64,000 bases of DNA from NCBI GenBank assembly GCA_020636745.1, contig JACJXH010000002.1:620001-684000 (forward strand), given 5' to 3'. A program made the translations under genes and the position numbers. The stretch's first letter is position 1; each line of letters starts with the position of its first letter. Source of the stretch: Lentimicrobiaceae bacterium. GTDB lineage: Bacteria; Bacteroidota; Bacteroidia; Bacteroidales; Lentimicrobiaceae. The notes beneath the pieces were generated by a model. It saw only the letters and a list, made by a program, of their open reading frames with translations. It did not search any database and was not told where the DNA came from. Shown in pieces: positions 1 through 8,864 of the stretch.

Positions 1-1
1 A

Positions 2-772
2 CTGGCTTCGCTCGATTATATGATTCATCAGCTTTCGATACTGGAACAGGGGCAGAGTGTGCGTGACGCCATGTTGATTTGGCTTAAATCAATTGTGGAT
101 GTCGCCACTTTTTCTAATGCTTTCAATTATTTTATTTCATTCACGGGCTCATTTCTCATGGCGGTTTTCTCCATTTTGTTTATGAGTTTCTTTTTTATCA
201 AAGACGAAAAACTTTTGTATAATTCATTCCTGTTGTTGGTTCCCGAAAAACATAATGATGCTGCTGTGAGAATTCTGGCAGAGTGTAAACGGTTGCTTAC
301 CCGCTATTTTCTGGGACTGTGTATGGAACTTGCATCCATGGTAACATTGATTACGTTGGGTCTGACTATTTTTGGTGTACAGAATGCTTTACTCATTGGT
401 TTTATAGGCGGATTGATGAATATTATCCCTTACCTGGGGCCTTTAATTGGCGGCGTTATTGGCATTGTAATCGGAATATTGGGCAGTCTGTCAATGGGGG
501 CTTATACTTCAATTTTACCTCTTAGCCTTACCATTGCGGGTGTATTTGCCGGGGCAAACCTTATCGATAATATAATTCTTCAACCTGTTATATATTCAAA
601 TAGTGTAAAAGCACACCCGATTGAAATTTTTCTGGTAATCATTATTGCCGGCAGCCTTTTTGGAATCACCGGAATGATTCTTGCCGTGCCTGTTTATACT
701 GTACTCCGAATAGTTTTACGCGAGTTTTTTAGTGAAATGAGGTTGGTTAGAAAGTTAACCGAAAATATGTAG
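2..772 (+). CDS. AI-2E family transporter (PerM-like), C-terminal part
   Basis: This is the C-terminal 256 residues of a multi-pass inner-membrane protein of the AI-2E/PerM family. The frame stays open to the first bases of the window, so the start lies upstream and the Met at 20 is internal. Visible family marks are a hydrophobic hairpin with IIPYLGPLIGG, and near the end a HPIEIFLVIIIAG segment followed by FGITGMILAVPVY, the usual final helices. The short basic tail ends in LTENM. Family members are proposed exporters or ion antiporters; the AI-2 name comes from one member and does not prove autoinducer export here. The next gene is convergent, so this gene ends its own transcription unit. 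Confidence 0.85.
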   Translation: MASLDYMIHQLSILEQGQSVRDAMLIWLKSIVDVATFSNAFNYFISFTGSFLMAVFSILFMSFFFIKDEKLLYNSFLLLVPEKHNDAAVRILAECKRLLTRYFLGLCMELASMVTLITLGLTIFGVQNALLIGFIGGLMNIIPYLGPLIGGVIGIVIGILGSLSMGAYTSILPLSLTIAGVFAGANLIDNIILQPVIYSNSVKAHPIEIFLVIIIAGSLFGITGMILAVPVYTVLRIVLREFFSEMRLVRKLTENM

Positions 773-848
773 AAGAGCAGGGTGTGCAATTTCAATCAAA
801 GGTGGTTGCATGTGTATATTTAGCAAATGCCAGCAGATTTGCATTCCC

Positions 849-880
849 AAAAAAAGAGCCGAAACACGAATGCTCCGGCC
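849..880 (-). terminator. Rho-independent terminator after frr
   Basis: Read on the minus strand, GGCCGGAGCA pairs with TGTTTCGGCT (with wobbles) around a TTCG tetraloop and is followed by CTTTTTTT. It lies about 30 bases after the frr stop codon. The plus-strand reading lacks a T tail, so it should act only on frr transcripts. Confidence 0.7.
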
Positions 881-911
881 CGATATTCAATATGGCTATT
901 GAAAATTCTTC

Positions 912-1475
912 TTACACGGTCATGATGTCCTTTTCTTTGTGTTCGAAAAGTTTGTCAACTTTATCAGAGAATTTGTCAGTGAGATTCTGAATTTCTTTCT
1001 CTAATTGTTTGATTTCATCTTCCGGAACGCCTTCTTTCTCGAGTTTTTTCCCTGCATCAATAGCTGAGCGTCTGATGTTTCGGATAGTAACTTTAGCTCC
1101 TTCAACTTCGGCTTTGGCTTTTTTAACCAGGTCTTTGCGGCGCTCTTCTGTCAATGGCGGCACAGCTATGCGCAGGATTTCACCATTGTTCTGAGGATTA
1201 AAACCAAGGTTGGCTGCAAGAATAGCTTTCTCAATAGGAGCAAGCATGTTTTTTTCCCAGGGTTGCACAATTATCTGGCGGGGATCGGGAGTATTTATAT
1301 TTGACACCTGGTCAATGGCTGTAAGGGTTCCATAATAGTCAACCCGCACACCCTCGAGCATTGCAGGGCTGGCTTTGCCTGCACGGATTTTCTGAAACTC
1401 TTTGTCAAGGTGAACAAGCGCGCTGTTCATTCCTTCTTCGGCCTCATCAATTACAAATCTGACTTCTTCGTTCAT
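912..1475 (-). CDS. frr: Ribosome recycling factor
   Basis: Ribosome recycling factor, 187 residues, the usual length. With EF-G it splits the post-termination ribosome so that subunits can be reused. Recognisable segments are RAGKASPAML near residue 32, the central VQPWEKNMLAPIEKAI stretch, PPLTEERRKDLVKKAK, and IRNIRR in the third helix of the long helical bundle. It follows pyrH on the same strand with a 118-base gap, the conserved pyrH-frr order. That gap contains its own promoter-like element, so frr may be expressed both from upstream and independently. A strong hairpin follows the gene. Confidence 0.97.
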   Translation of the reverse strand: MNEEVRFVIDEAEEGMNSALVHLDKEFQKIRAGKASPAMLEGVRVDYYGTLTAIDQVSNINTPDPRQIIVQPWEKNMLAPIEKAILAANLGFNPQNNGEILRIAVPPLTEERRKDLVKKAKAEVEGAKVTIRNIRRSAIDAGKKLEKEGVPEDEIKQLEKEIQNLTDKFSDKVDKLFEHKEKDIMTV

Positions 1476-1533
1476 TTTTCTGGGATTAATTATTCCTGAT
1501 TATAGCACTCGCAGTGGTCTGGCTATAATTTTG

Positions 1534-1565
1534 CAAATATACAAAAGCGTTGGCCTAATTTCAAA
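1534..1565 (-). promoter_or_regulatory. Bacteroidota-type promoter upstream of frr
   Basis: On the minus strand there is TTTG (1565-1562), a 20-base spacer, then TATATTTG (1541-1534). This fits the Bacteroidetes -33 TTTG / -7 TAnnTTTG consensus almost exactly. The frr start codon is about 58 bases downstream. Confidence 0.5.
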
Positions 1566-1593
1566 TGCTGAAATCAGGAGCGGGTTGCATTTT

Positions 1594-2301
1594 TTAGTTA
1601 CTGACAACAGTTCCGATATTCTCCCCGTTGATTACCTTTAAAAGGTTTCCTGGTGTATTCATGTTGAATACCAGGATAGGAAGCTGGTTTTCCATACACA
1701 GGGTAAAAGCAGTAAGGTCCATAATATTTAAACCTTTTTCGTAAACATCAGTATATGAAATGGTTTCGTATTTAACGGCGTCCTTTACCTTTTCGGGGTC
1801 AGCAGTGTAAATGCCGTCAACACGTGTTCCTTTCATAATCACATCAGCCTGAATTTCAATGGCACGCAATGCCGAAGCTGTGTCGGTTGTAAAAAAGGGA
1901 TTACCGGTTCCGGCAGCAATGATAACAACTTTGCCTTCTTTGAGATAATCGATTGCCTTCCGGCGGCTCATCGATTCAGCTATAGGATCAATCGCGATAC
2001 CAGACAGTAGTTTTGTGGCAATTTCTTGCTTCTCAATTTCAGCCTGAAGAGCCATGCTGTTGATAACGGTTGCCAGCATGCCCATATAATCACCCTGTAC
2101 CCGGTCCATTCCTTTGGCTGCTCCTTGCATTCCCCTGAAAATATTTCCGCCACCAATTACAATGGCAACTTCAACCCCTTTATCAACTACAGATTTTATT
2201 TCTGCAGCATACATAGCCAGACGTTCGGGATCAATGCCATATTGTTGTTTGCCCATAAGGGCTTCGCCACTTAGCTTTAAAAGAATTCTTTTGTACTTCA
2301 T
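1594..2301 (-). CDS. pyrH: UMP kinase
   Basis: Cytosolic hexameric uridylate kinase, which phosphorylates UMP to UDP in pyrimidine nucleotide synthesis. It has 235 residues, standard for the bacterial amino-acid-kinase-fold enzyme. Visible marks are KRILLKLSGEALMG at the N-terminus, VIGGGNIFRG, DYMGMLATVINSMALQ, GTGNPFFTTDTASALRA (nucleotide/UMP binding) and MKGTRVDGIYTADP. The stop is 118 bases before frr on the same strand. The M28 peptidase gene lies only 14 bases upstream, so read-through from that gene is possible. Confidence 0.97.
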   Translation of the reverse strand: MKYKRILLKLSGEALMGKQQYGIDPERLAMYAAEIKSVVDKGVEVAIVIGGGNIFRGMQGAAKGMDRVQGDYMGMLATVINSMALQAEIEKQEIATKLLSGIAIDPIAESMSRRKAIDYLKEGKVVIIAAGTGNPFFTTDTASALRAIEIQADVIMKGTRVDGIYTADPEKVKDAVKYETISYTDVYEKGLNIMDLTAFTLCMENQLPILVFNMNTPGNLLKVINGENIGTVVSN

Positions 2302-2315
2302 TTGAATATGATTAT

Positions 2316-4313
2316 TTATCGGATAATGACCATGGTTTTGGTTTCTGTTGCATGGTCTGTTTCAAGACGGTAGAAGTAATTTCCCGGAGCCAGATGGCTC
2401 AATCCGGTAACCAGTAAATGTTTGCCAGCTTCAAACCGGCCATTTGCCACTTCGGAAACCGTTTGTCCAAACATATTAACGATGGTTAATTTTACCAATG
2501 ATGCCTGGGCTAATGTGAACGAAATACTGGTTTGATTCCCGGCCGGGTTAGGATAATTTTGTGCAAGTGAAGTGCTGAAAGGCAAATCATGATCATGAAT
2601 ACCCACGCCTGGATCGCTCAGCAGAAACTGAACACACCAGTTGTTGAGTGTACCGGTATTGCCTGAGCCACTGTCGTTGACCCGCAGTTGCCACACACCA
2701 GTAATGGGCTTGCCGTTGAATGCTTCTAAGGCCATTTGAGGTCTGAAATGACCGGTATAAGGTGGGGTTCCTTCTGTGATGGGAACAAAGGCCTGATCGT
2801 CAAAAACTGTATTGGTATAATTATCGCCGCTGCCACCGTTTCTGTCGCTCAGCATAATGGTGGTTTCGTCAGGCCCCTTAAGCATGATGCGGAGCTCGCC
2901 GGTGCGGGGGTGTGTAATGTCGATGAGAACGTTCACATCCATGATTTCGCCGGAGGCAACGGCATTTATTTCGTTATAGGTGTTCTGGAAATCAGGAATT
3001 GCCACGGGGGTAGTGACCGAGCATTCATCAAGTGAAAGAATATTGCCCACCATATAAGTGAAAAAAGTGTCAGGCGCCTGTGTGCCGGCCGGGCTGATGC
3101 CTTTACCACCTGCCGGCAATGTTGCCATCATCCGGGAAAGAGAATCTTGTAGCGCAAAATAGTAACTCACATCAGTTCCAAGTTCAAAGCCTGGAATTAA
3201 GAAAGTGAATGAATTGCCTGAAGTTTCGGCAGGAAGCACAAAATCAAAATTTGTTCCGTCAGTTGAATAATAGAGCCTGGGTGCAAATTCTCCCTGAGCA
3301 ATCGGATGCGAACTGTTAACAGTTAACAGGGCTTCGCGTGCTTCGGTTGAATTACCGGATACAACAGGGTTGTGGAGCATAGAAATGCGTTGATCCCAGG
3401 CCTGGGCAGCCAGATTGGCGATGGCAGCTCTGACAAAGGCAACATAATATTCCATGTTCAGAATATTGATATCATCCTGAGGTGTATGGTAATAATCATT
3501 AAAGTCATACCAATCCTCAATGGCAAGCATAGCCGGATAACCAAAAGTCCAGAAAGAAGCATGGTCACTGGCGGTTGTGTAATAGTAATTGTGAGAAAAC
3601 TGAGGTTGATATAATAAATTGGTTGTGATAAAATCGTTGGTGAATGCCTGTGAATAATCATTGGTGGCAATGGTATACACAAAGTCATTGTCAGAGTCCC
3701 AGGCAATCATATCGAGATTTAATACACCCAATATTTGATGGCCTTGATTATAAGCTTCCTGTGCGTAGGCATAGCTGCCAACAAGTCCGATTTCTTCTTC
3801 ATCCCAGGCCGCAAAGCGAATGGTGTAGTCAAAATCAAAACTACTCAGGATTCGGGCGGCTTCAAGCACAGCAACGGTACCCGAAGCATTATCATCGGCT
3901 CCGGGAGCAGTAGAGCCTGATGGCATATTGTCATAATGCCCGCAGATAATAAACTCCTTTTCGGGGAATTTGATTCCGGTTTTTGTTGCAATTACATTTT
4001 CTCCCCGTGAACCACTAAAGGTTTGAATGGCAGGCGAATATCCGTATTCAGTGAATTTCTGAAAAATAAAATCAGCCGCTTTTTCATTGGAGGCATTCAG
4101 ATAGTGTCTTGATTGTATGGTTGTAATTTGCCCATTTATCGTTACAGTAGTATCTCCAGCTAATTGCCTGGTGAGCAGTAATACTGAACTATCAGTTGCC
4201 AGTTGTGACAAGGAGTCAACAAACGGGCTGTAAGCAATTTGTGCTGAAACGCCGAACCCTGTAAATAAACAGGATAATGACAGGAAAAGCAAACGATAAA
4301 TTTGTTTCATCAA
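2316..4313 (-). CDS. Secreted M28 zinc aminopeptidase with P-domain and type IX sorting domain
   Basis: Exported metallopeptidase of 665 residues. A signal peptide ends near ...GFGVSAQ (about 25). The M28 catalytic domain shows the zinc-site segments GHYDNMPSG, APGADDNASGTVAVLEAA, WDEEEIGLVGS (catalytic Glu plus ligand), LNLDMIAWD and TTASDHASFWTFGYPAM. A proprotein-convertase-type P-domain covers roughly 430-565, with HPRTGELRIMLKGP and ITGVWQLRVNDSGSGNTG. The last ~85 residues (AQNYPNPAGNQTSISF to the C-terminal KTMVIIR) are a type A type IX secretion domain, so the enzyme is expected outside the outer membrane. The likely role is peptide scavenging; the actual substrate cannot be read. Confidence 0.92.
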   Translation of the reverse strand: MMKQIYRLLFLSLSCLFTGFGVSAQIAYSPFVDSLSQLATDSSVLLLTRQLAGDTTVTINGQITTIQSRHYLNASNEKAADFIFQKFTEYGYSPAIQTFSGSRGENVIATKTGIKFPEKEFIICGHYDNMPSGSTAPGADDNASGTVAVLEAARILSSFDFDYTIRFAAWDEEEIGLVGSYAYAQEAYNQGHQILGVLNLDMIAWDSDNDFVYTIATNDYSQAFTNDFITTNLLYQPQFSHNYYYTTASDHASFWTFGYPAMLAIEDWYDFNDYYHTPQDDINILNMEYYVAFVRAAIANLAAQAWDQRISMLHNPVVSGNSTEAREALLTVNSSHPIAQGEFAPRLYYSTDGTNFDFVLPAETSGNSFTFLIPGFELGTDVSYYFALQDSLSRMMATLPAGGKGISPAGTQAPDTFFTYMVGNILSLDECSVTTPVAIPDFQNTYNEINAVASGEIMDVNVLIDITHPRTGELRIMLKGPDETTIMLSDRNGGSGDNYTNTVFDDQAFVPITEGTPPYTGHFRPQMALEAFNGKPITGVWQLRVNDSGSGNTGTLNNWCVQFLLSDPGVGIHDHDLPFSTSLAQNYPNPAGNQTSISFTLAQASLVKLTIVNMFGQTVSEVANGRFEAGKHLLVTGLSHLAPGNYFYRLETDHATETKTMVIIR

Positions 4314-4368
4314 TATTGGGTTTTAGAAGTAAGGTTAGAGAGGCCATGAAAATACAAAAACCTTTATT

Positions 4369-7300
4369 TTATTCTCCCTGTCCGTGACAATTCTTGTATT
4401 TTTTTCCACTACCACAAGGGCATGGATCATTACGGCCAACTTTTTTCTCAACTCTCACAGGTGAAGTTACCTGAGGTTCTGAAGTCCGGCTGGCTTGTGA
4501 AAGCATATCTGTCCGCTCTTCTTTCAGTTTACTCATGTCTGTACGTCTGGGAGTTTGAGCTTCTTTTACCTGCGATGGTTCCTGAACAGGCAGATTGGCT
4601 TTGACGATAAATGAAGTAATGTCGCGATTTACTTTCTGAATCAGGTTTTTGAAAAGTTCAAATGATTCGAATTTGTAAATGAGTAATGGATCTTTTTGCT
4701 CATAGGTTGCATTTTGCACCGAGTTGCGCAGCTCGTCCATTTCGCGCAAATGTTCTTTCCAGGCATCGTCGATAACGCCAAGTGTAACACCTTTTTCAAT
4801 GGCCAGTGTGATTTCGCGGCCTTTGTCGTTATAGGCTCTTTTAAGATTGGCAACTACCTGCATCGATCGGATACCATCGGTAATGGGGATGGCGATGTTT
4901 TCGAATTTCGATTCATTTTCAAAAACATCTTTAATTACCGGATACGCTCTGGCTGCCAGGTTTTCACATTTCTGACGATAATTTTTCGATACTTTTTCGA
5001 ATAGATTGTCAATAATAACCTGCTTGTTGGTGCTTAAGAATTCGTGGTCATTGATATCGGGTTCGGTTGCCAGTGTTTTTAACAGCGACATTTTATATCC
5101 TTCAAAGTCGCGGTCGTCCTGATGGCTCGAAACAATGCTTTCGCACACATCATAAAGCATATTGGAGATGTCAACAGCAAGTCTTTCACCATACAAGGCA
5201 TGACGGCGTTTGCGGTAAATAACTTCGCGCTGTGAATTCATTACGTCGTCATATTCAAGCAGTCTTTTACGGATTCCAAAGTTGTTTTCTTCAACTTTTC
5301 GCTGAGCACGCTCAATGGATTTTGTAATCATGGAGTGCTGAATCACTTCGCCTTCTTTTAATCCCAGCCTGTCCATAATTCCGGCTATCCTTTCAGAGCC
5401 AAACATACGCATCAGGTCATCTTCAAGCGCAACGAAGAACTGTGAGCTTCCGGGGTCTCCCTGACGTCCTGAACGACCGCGTAGCTGACGGTCAACACGG
5501 CGGGATTCATGTCTTTCGGTACCAATAATGGCCAATCCGCCGGCTTCTTTCACACCGGGGCCCAGTTTGATGTCTGTTCCACGACCGGCCATATTGGTGG
5601 CAATTGTTACAGTGCCGCTTTGTCCAGCCTCCTGTACAATGTCAGCTTCACGCTGGTGCAATTTTGCGTTGAGTACATTGTGTTTAATGTTGCGCAACTT
5701 CAGCATTCGGCTAAGCAGTTCTGATGTTTCAACAGAGGTAGTACCCACCAAAACCGGACGGCCTTTGTTAATCAGGTCAACGATTTCATCGGCTACGGCA
5801 TTAAATTTTTCACGTTTGGTTTTATATACCAAATCTTCACGGTCTTGCCTGATGATAGGCCGGTTGGTAGGAATTACTACAACATCCAGTTTGTAGATGT
5901 CCCATAATTCACCGGCTTCTGTTTCGGCAGTACCAGTCATACCGGCAAGTTTCCGGTACATTCTGAAGTAATTCTGAAGAGTTACTGTTGCATAGGTTTG
6001 AGTCGCAGCTTCAATTTTGACATTCTCTTTGGCTTCAATGGCCTGGTGTAAGCCATCGCTGTAGCGACGTCCTTCGAGAATACGACCTGTTTGTTCGTCA
6101 ACAATTTTAATTTTATTATCCATTACCACGTATTCGACATCAATTTCGAACAGGGTATATGCTTTAAGCAGCTGATTTACGGTGTGAACGCGTTCTGATT
6201 TGACGGAGTAATCGCGCATGAGCTCATTCTTCTTTTCAAGTTTTTGAGCTTCAGGCAGTCCTGATTTTTCCAATTCGGCAATTTCGGCACCAATATCGGG
6301 AAGCAGGTAGAATTTCGGATCATCATAGGATGCGGTGATGAGGTCAATTCCCTTTTCGGTCAGTTCTACGGTATTATTTTTTTCGTCAATCACAAAGTAC
6401 AGCTCATCGTCAATAATGTGCATGTTCTTTTGCTGTTCGGCAATATAGAAGTTCTCCGTTTTCTGCATCAGCGCTCTTATGCCGGGTTCGCTCAGGAACT
6501 TGATAAGTGCTTTATTTTTAGGTAATCCTCTGAAAGCTCTGTACAACTGTTCACCTCCTTTTTTCTCATTTTCGGGAGATGCTCCTTCAACTAACAGACT
6601 TTTGGCTTCAGCCAATAATTTGGTAACCAGTGTCCGCTGAACTTCATACAATTTTTTGATTTCAGGTTTCAGTTGTTCAAACTCCTGATTGTCGCCGCGT
6701 GGGGTAGGGCCTGAAATAATAAGCGGGGTTCTGGCATCATCAATCAAAACAGAGTCAACCTCATCCACAATGGCATAATTATGCGGGCGCTGTACCAGCT
6801 CTTCAGGGTTACGTGTCATGTTGTCACGTAAATAATCGAAACCAAATTCATTGTTGGTTCCAAAAGTAATATCGGCAAGGTATGCCCGGCGTCTTGATTC
6901 AGAGTTGGGCTCATGCTTGTCAATAGTATCAACCTTCAGGCCGTGAAATTCATACAGAACGCCCATCCATTCCGAGTCACGTTTAGCAAGATAGTCGTTA
7001 ACTGTAACAATATGAACACCTTTGCCCGGGAGGGCATTCAGGTACACAGGAAGGGTTGCCACTAATGTTTTTCCTTCACCGGTTGCCATTTCCGATATTT
7101 TTCCCTGATGAAGCACAATTCCTCCAATCAACTGCACATCGTAATGAACCATATCCCATGTAATGAGATTCCCTCCGGCTGTCCATTGATTCTGATAATA
7201 TGCCTTGTCACCAACAATAGTGATATGTGCCTTTATGGCAGCCATATCCCTGTCCATTTGAGTGGCTGTAACCTCAATGGTTGAGCTTTCTGCAAACCTT

Positions 7301-7659
7301 CTGGCGGTTTCTTTAACAACGGCAAAGGCTTCAGGAAGCAGTTCGTTTAAAACATCCTGAGTAATCTGGTAGTTCTCATTTTCAAGACTGTCAATACGGA
7401 GATAGATTTTTTCTTTTTCATCCATATCCATTTCAATATCAGCCTCAATCTGCTCTTTAAGTTGAGCAATGGTGTTTTCTTTTTCTTGTGTGGCAGCAGC
7501 TATTTTTGCTTTAAACTCAATTGTTTTGGCCCTGAGTTCATCGTTGCTGAGCTTTTCAATAGAGGGGTAAACTTCTTTAATCTTATTCAGAATAGGCGTA
7601 ATTTCCCGAATGTCTTTGTCGGATTTTGTTCCGAGCATTTTTTTGAAAATTGAGAGCAT
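4369..7659 (-). CDS. secA: Protein translocase ATPase SecA
   Basis: Motor of the Sec pathway, which drives unfolded preproteins through SecYEG. At 1096 residues it is longer than E. coli SecA. An extra charged helical segment at about 55-105, an insertion I associate with Bacteroidota SecA, explains part of this. The Walker A loop is MATGEGKTLVATLP (191-204). The DEAD-like box is VDEVDSVLIDDARTPLIISGP. Later motifs include GTTSVETSE, TNMAGRGTDI and RQLRGRSGRQGDPGSS. The C-terminus keeps the zinc-binding SecB/ribosome-contact tail GRNDPCPCGSGKKYKNCHG. A TAACTTTG box lies about 107 bases upstream of the start but without a clear -33 element. Confidence 0.98.
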   Translation of the reverse strand: MLSIFKKMLGTKSDKDIREITPILNKIKEVYPSIEKLSNDELRAKTIEFKAKIAAATQEKENTIAQLKEQIEADIEMDMDEKEKIYLRIDSLENENYQITQDVLNELLPEAFAVVKETARRFAESSTIEVTATQMDRDMAAIKAHITIVGDKAYYQNQWTAGGNLITWDMVHYDVQLIGGIVLHQGKISEMATGEGKTLVATLPVYLNALPGKGVHIVTVNDYLAKRDSEWMGVLYEFHGLKVDTIDKHEPNSESRRRAYLADITFGTNNEFGFDYLRDNMTRNPEELVQRPHNYAIVDEVDSVLIDDARTPLIISGPTPRGDNQEFEQLKPEIKKLYEVQRTLVTKLLAEAKSLLVEGASPENEKKGGEQLYRAFRGLPKNKALIKFLSEPGIRALMQKTENFYIAEQQKNMHIIDDELYFVIDEKNNTVELTEKGIDLITASYDDPKFYLLPDIGAEIAELEKSGLPEAQKLEKKNELMRDYSVKSERVHTVNQLLKAYTLFEIDVEYVVMDNKIKIVDEQTGRILEGRRYSDGLHQAIEAKENVKIEAATQTYATVTLQNYFRMYRKLAGMTGTAETEAGELWDIYKLDVVVIPTNRPIIRQDREDLVYKTKREKFNAVADEIVDLINKGRPVLVGTTSVETSELLSRMLKLRNIKHNVLNAKLHQREADIVQEAGQSGTVTIATNMAGRGTDIKLGPGVKEAGGLAIIGTERHESRRVDRQLRGRSGRQGDPGSSQFFVALEDDLMRMFGSERIAGIMDRLGLKEGEVIQHSMITKSIERAQRKVEENNFGIRKRLLEYDDVMNSQREVIYRKRRHALYGERLAVDISNMLYDVCESIVSSHQDDRDFEGYKMSLLKTLATEPDINDHEFLSTNKQVIIDNLFEKVSKNYRQKCENLAARAYPVIKDVFENESKFENIAIPITDGIRSMQVVANLKRAYNDKGREITLAIEKGVTLGVIDDAWKEHLREMDELRNSVQNATYEQKDPLLIYKFESFELFKNLIQKVNRDITSFIVKANLPVQEPSQVKEAQTPRRTDMSKLKEERTDMLSQASRTSEPQVTSPVRVEKKVGRNDPCPCGSGKKYKNCHGQGE

Positions 7660-7860
7660 ATTGATTGTTTTAAGGAAGGCCTGGTATTTAGCCGGGCTTC
7701 TTGTAAAAGAGAACCTTGTTTTCTGATGTTTAAACAGAGATTATGCCGCTTTCGGCAAAACCATGCAAAGTTAATTTAATTTGGGGAAATACCCACGCAG
7801 AAAGATGAGCTAATCAATGCGGGCGGGCTGAAAGGGCGCTGGAAGAAAAAAGTGACAGAT

Positions 7861-7889
7861 AAAAAAAAGCCGCGACAATTTGTCACGGC
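7861..7889 (-). terminator. Rho-independent terminator after the DUF2795 gene
   Basis: On the minus strand GCCGTGACA, loop AAT, TGTCGCGGC (one G-T wobble) is followed by eight T residues. It starts 8 bases after the stop codon of the small gene at 7897-8118. Confidence 0.85.
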
Positions 7890-7896
7890 CAGGTTG

Positions 7897-8118
7897 TTAA
7901 TACTCGTCTTCGTGGAAGAAAAAATCTTCTTTTGATGGGTAATCGGGCCAAAGGTCTTCGATGCTTTCGTAAACCTCTCCTTCATCTTCTATTTCCTGAA
8001 GGTTTTCAATAACTTCCATCGGCGCACCTGACCTGATGCTGAAGTCAATTAATTCTTCTTTTGTCGCGGGCCACGGCGCATCTTCAAGTTTTGAAGCTAA
8101 TTCTAAAGTCCAGTACAT
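7897..8118 (-). CDS. DUF2795 family small acidic protein
   Basis: A 73-residue, strongly acidic protein that I recognise as a conserved Bacteroidota DUF2795-type protein. It starts MYWTLELASKLEDAPWPATK, followed by EELIDFSIRSGAPMEVIENL and an acidic tail (EDEGEVYESIEDLWPDYP, ending FFHEDEY). Only this compact domain is present; no signal peptide or membrane segment is seen. Its role is unknown. It sits alone between secA and the cobalamin adenosyltransferase gene, with its own good promoter match at 8151-8180 and its own terminator. It therefore appears to be a short, independently expressed mRNA. Confidence 0.85.
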   Translation of the reverse strand: MYWTLELASKLEDAPWPATKEELIDFSIRSGAPMEVIENLQEIEDEGEVYESIEDLWPDYPSKEDFFFHEDEY

Positions 8119-8150
8119 GATTCAGAAGATTTATCAGTTTAATTTTTTTG

Positions 8151-8180
8151 CAAAAGTAATTTAATTTTGTATAAAGTCAA
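8151..8180 (-). promoter_or_regulatory. Bacteroidota-type promoter for the DUF2795 gene
   Basis: On the minus strand TTG (8180-8178), a 19-base spacer and TACTTTTG (8158-8151) match the -33/-7 consensus with exact spacing. The start codon follows 33 bases downstream. Confidence 0.5.
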
Positions 8181-8230
8181 GTCAAATTTCATGCCTAAAT
8201 ATAAGCGGCAATTTTGATTTCGAAAAATTT

Positions 8231-8830
8231 TTAAACTCTTGGAATCCAGGCTGTTTCAGTTCCATTGTTATGGTAAGTTAATTTCCTGGCCAACACAAAG
8301 AGGTAGTCTGAAAGCCTGTTGAGGTACTTTATAACCAGTTCTCCCTGTAAAGTTTCGGGGTTGTTTTCAACAAGTTTAATGGTAAGCCTCTCAGCCCGGC
8401 GGCAAATGCACCTGCTTATATGACAGAGTGAGGCTGCTTGCTGCCCGCCCGGCAAAATAAATGTCGTTAACGGGGGCAATTGCTGGTTCATCATGTCAAT
8501 TTCTTCCTCCAGCAATTTAATGTCATCTTCATCCAATGCAGGAAGCGATTTTATTTCTTTTGCCGGATCGGCAGCCAGTAATGATTCGGCTGTAAAAATA
8601 CGATCCTGTATTTCGAGCAGCACTTGTCGGCTATTTAAATCTATAGGATGATCGCGTAAAAACCCAAGGTATGAATTAAGTTCATCCAGGGTTCCGTAAG
8701 CTTCAATTCTTTCATGATATTTGGGTACACGGGTTCCGCCAATTAATGAGGTTTCTCCTTTATCTCCGGTTTTTGTATATATTTTCCATTCGGCACTCAT
8801 GCTGGCGTCTTTTTTATTTTTGTTTCTCAA
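8231..8830 (-). CDS. Cob(I)yrinic acid a,c-diamide adenosyltransferase, PduO type
   Basis: ATP:cob(I)alamin adenosyltransferase, which makes the adenosyl form of vitamin B12. The N-terminal ATP-binding stretch is IYTKTGDKGETSLIGGTRVP. The family-defining helices are present: RIEAYGTLDELNSYLGFLRD, CHISRCICRRAERLTIKL and YLNRLSDYLFVLARKL. The length of 199 residues is normal for the PduO class. The annotated Met precedes a lysine-rich leader; Met11 (8800), giving MSAEWKIYTKTGD, is an equally likely or better start. No other B12 gene is adjacent, so it probably serves a B12-dependent enzyme elsewhere. The ABC ATPase gene follows 34 bases downstream on the same strand. Confidence 0.93.
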   Translation of the reverse strand: MRNKNKKDASMSAEWKIYTKTGDKGETSLIGGTRVPKYHERIEAYGTLDELNSYLGFLRDHPIDLNSRQVLLEIQDRIFTAESLLAADPAKEIKSLPALDEDDIKLLEEEIDMMNQQLPPLTTFILPGGQQAASLCHISRCICRRAERLTIKLVENNPETLQGELVIKYLNRLSDYLFVLARKLTYHNNGTETAWIPRV

Positions 8831-8864
8831 ACAAGCAAATTCAACAGATTGTTCAGTAGTTTTT

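Noticed and set aside
1..772. Quorum-sensing function from the AI-2E family name
   Set aside because: The family name comes from one member. Most relatives have other or unknown roles, and no lux gene is present.
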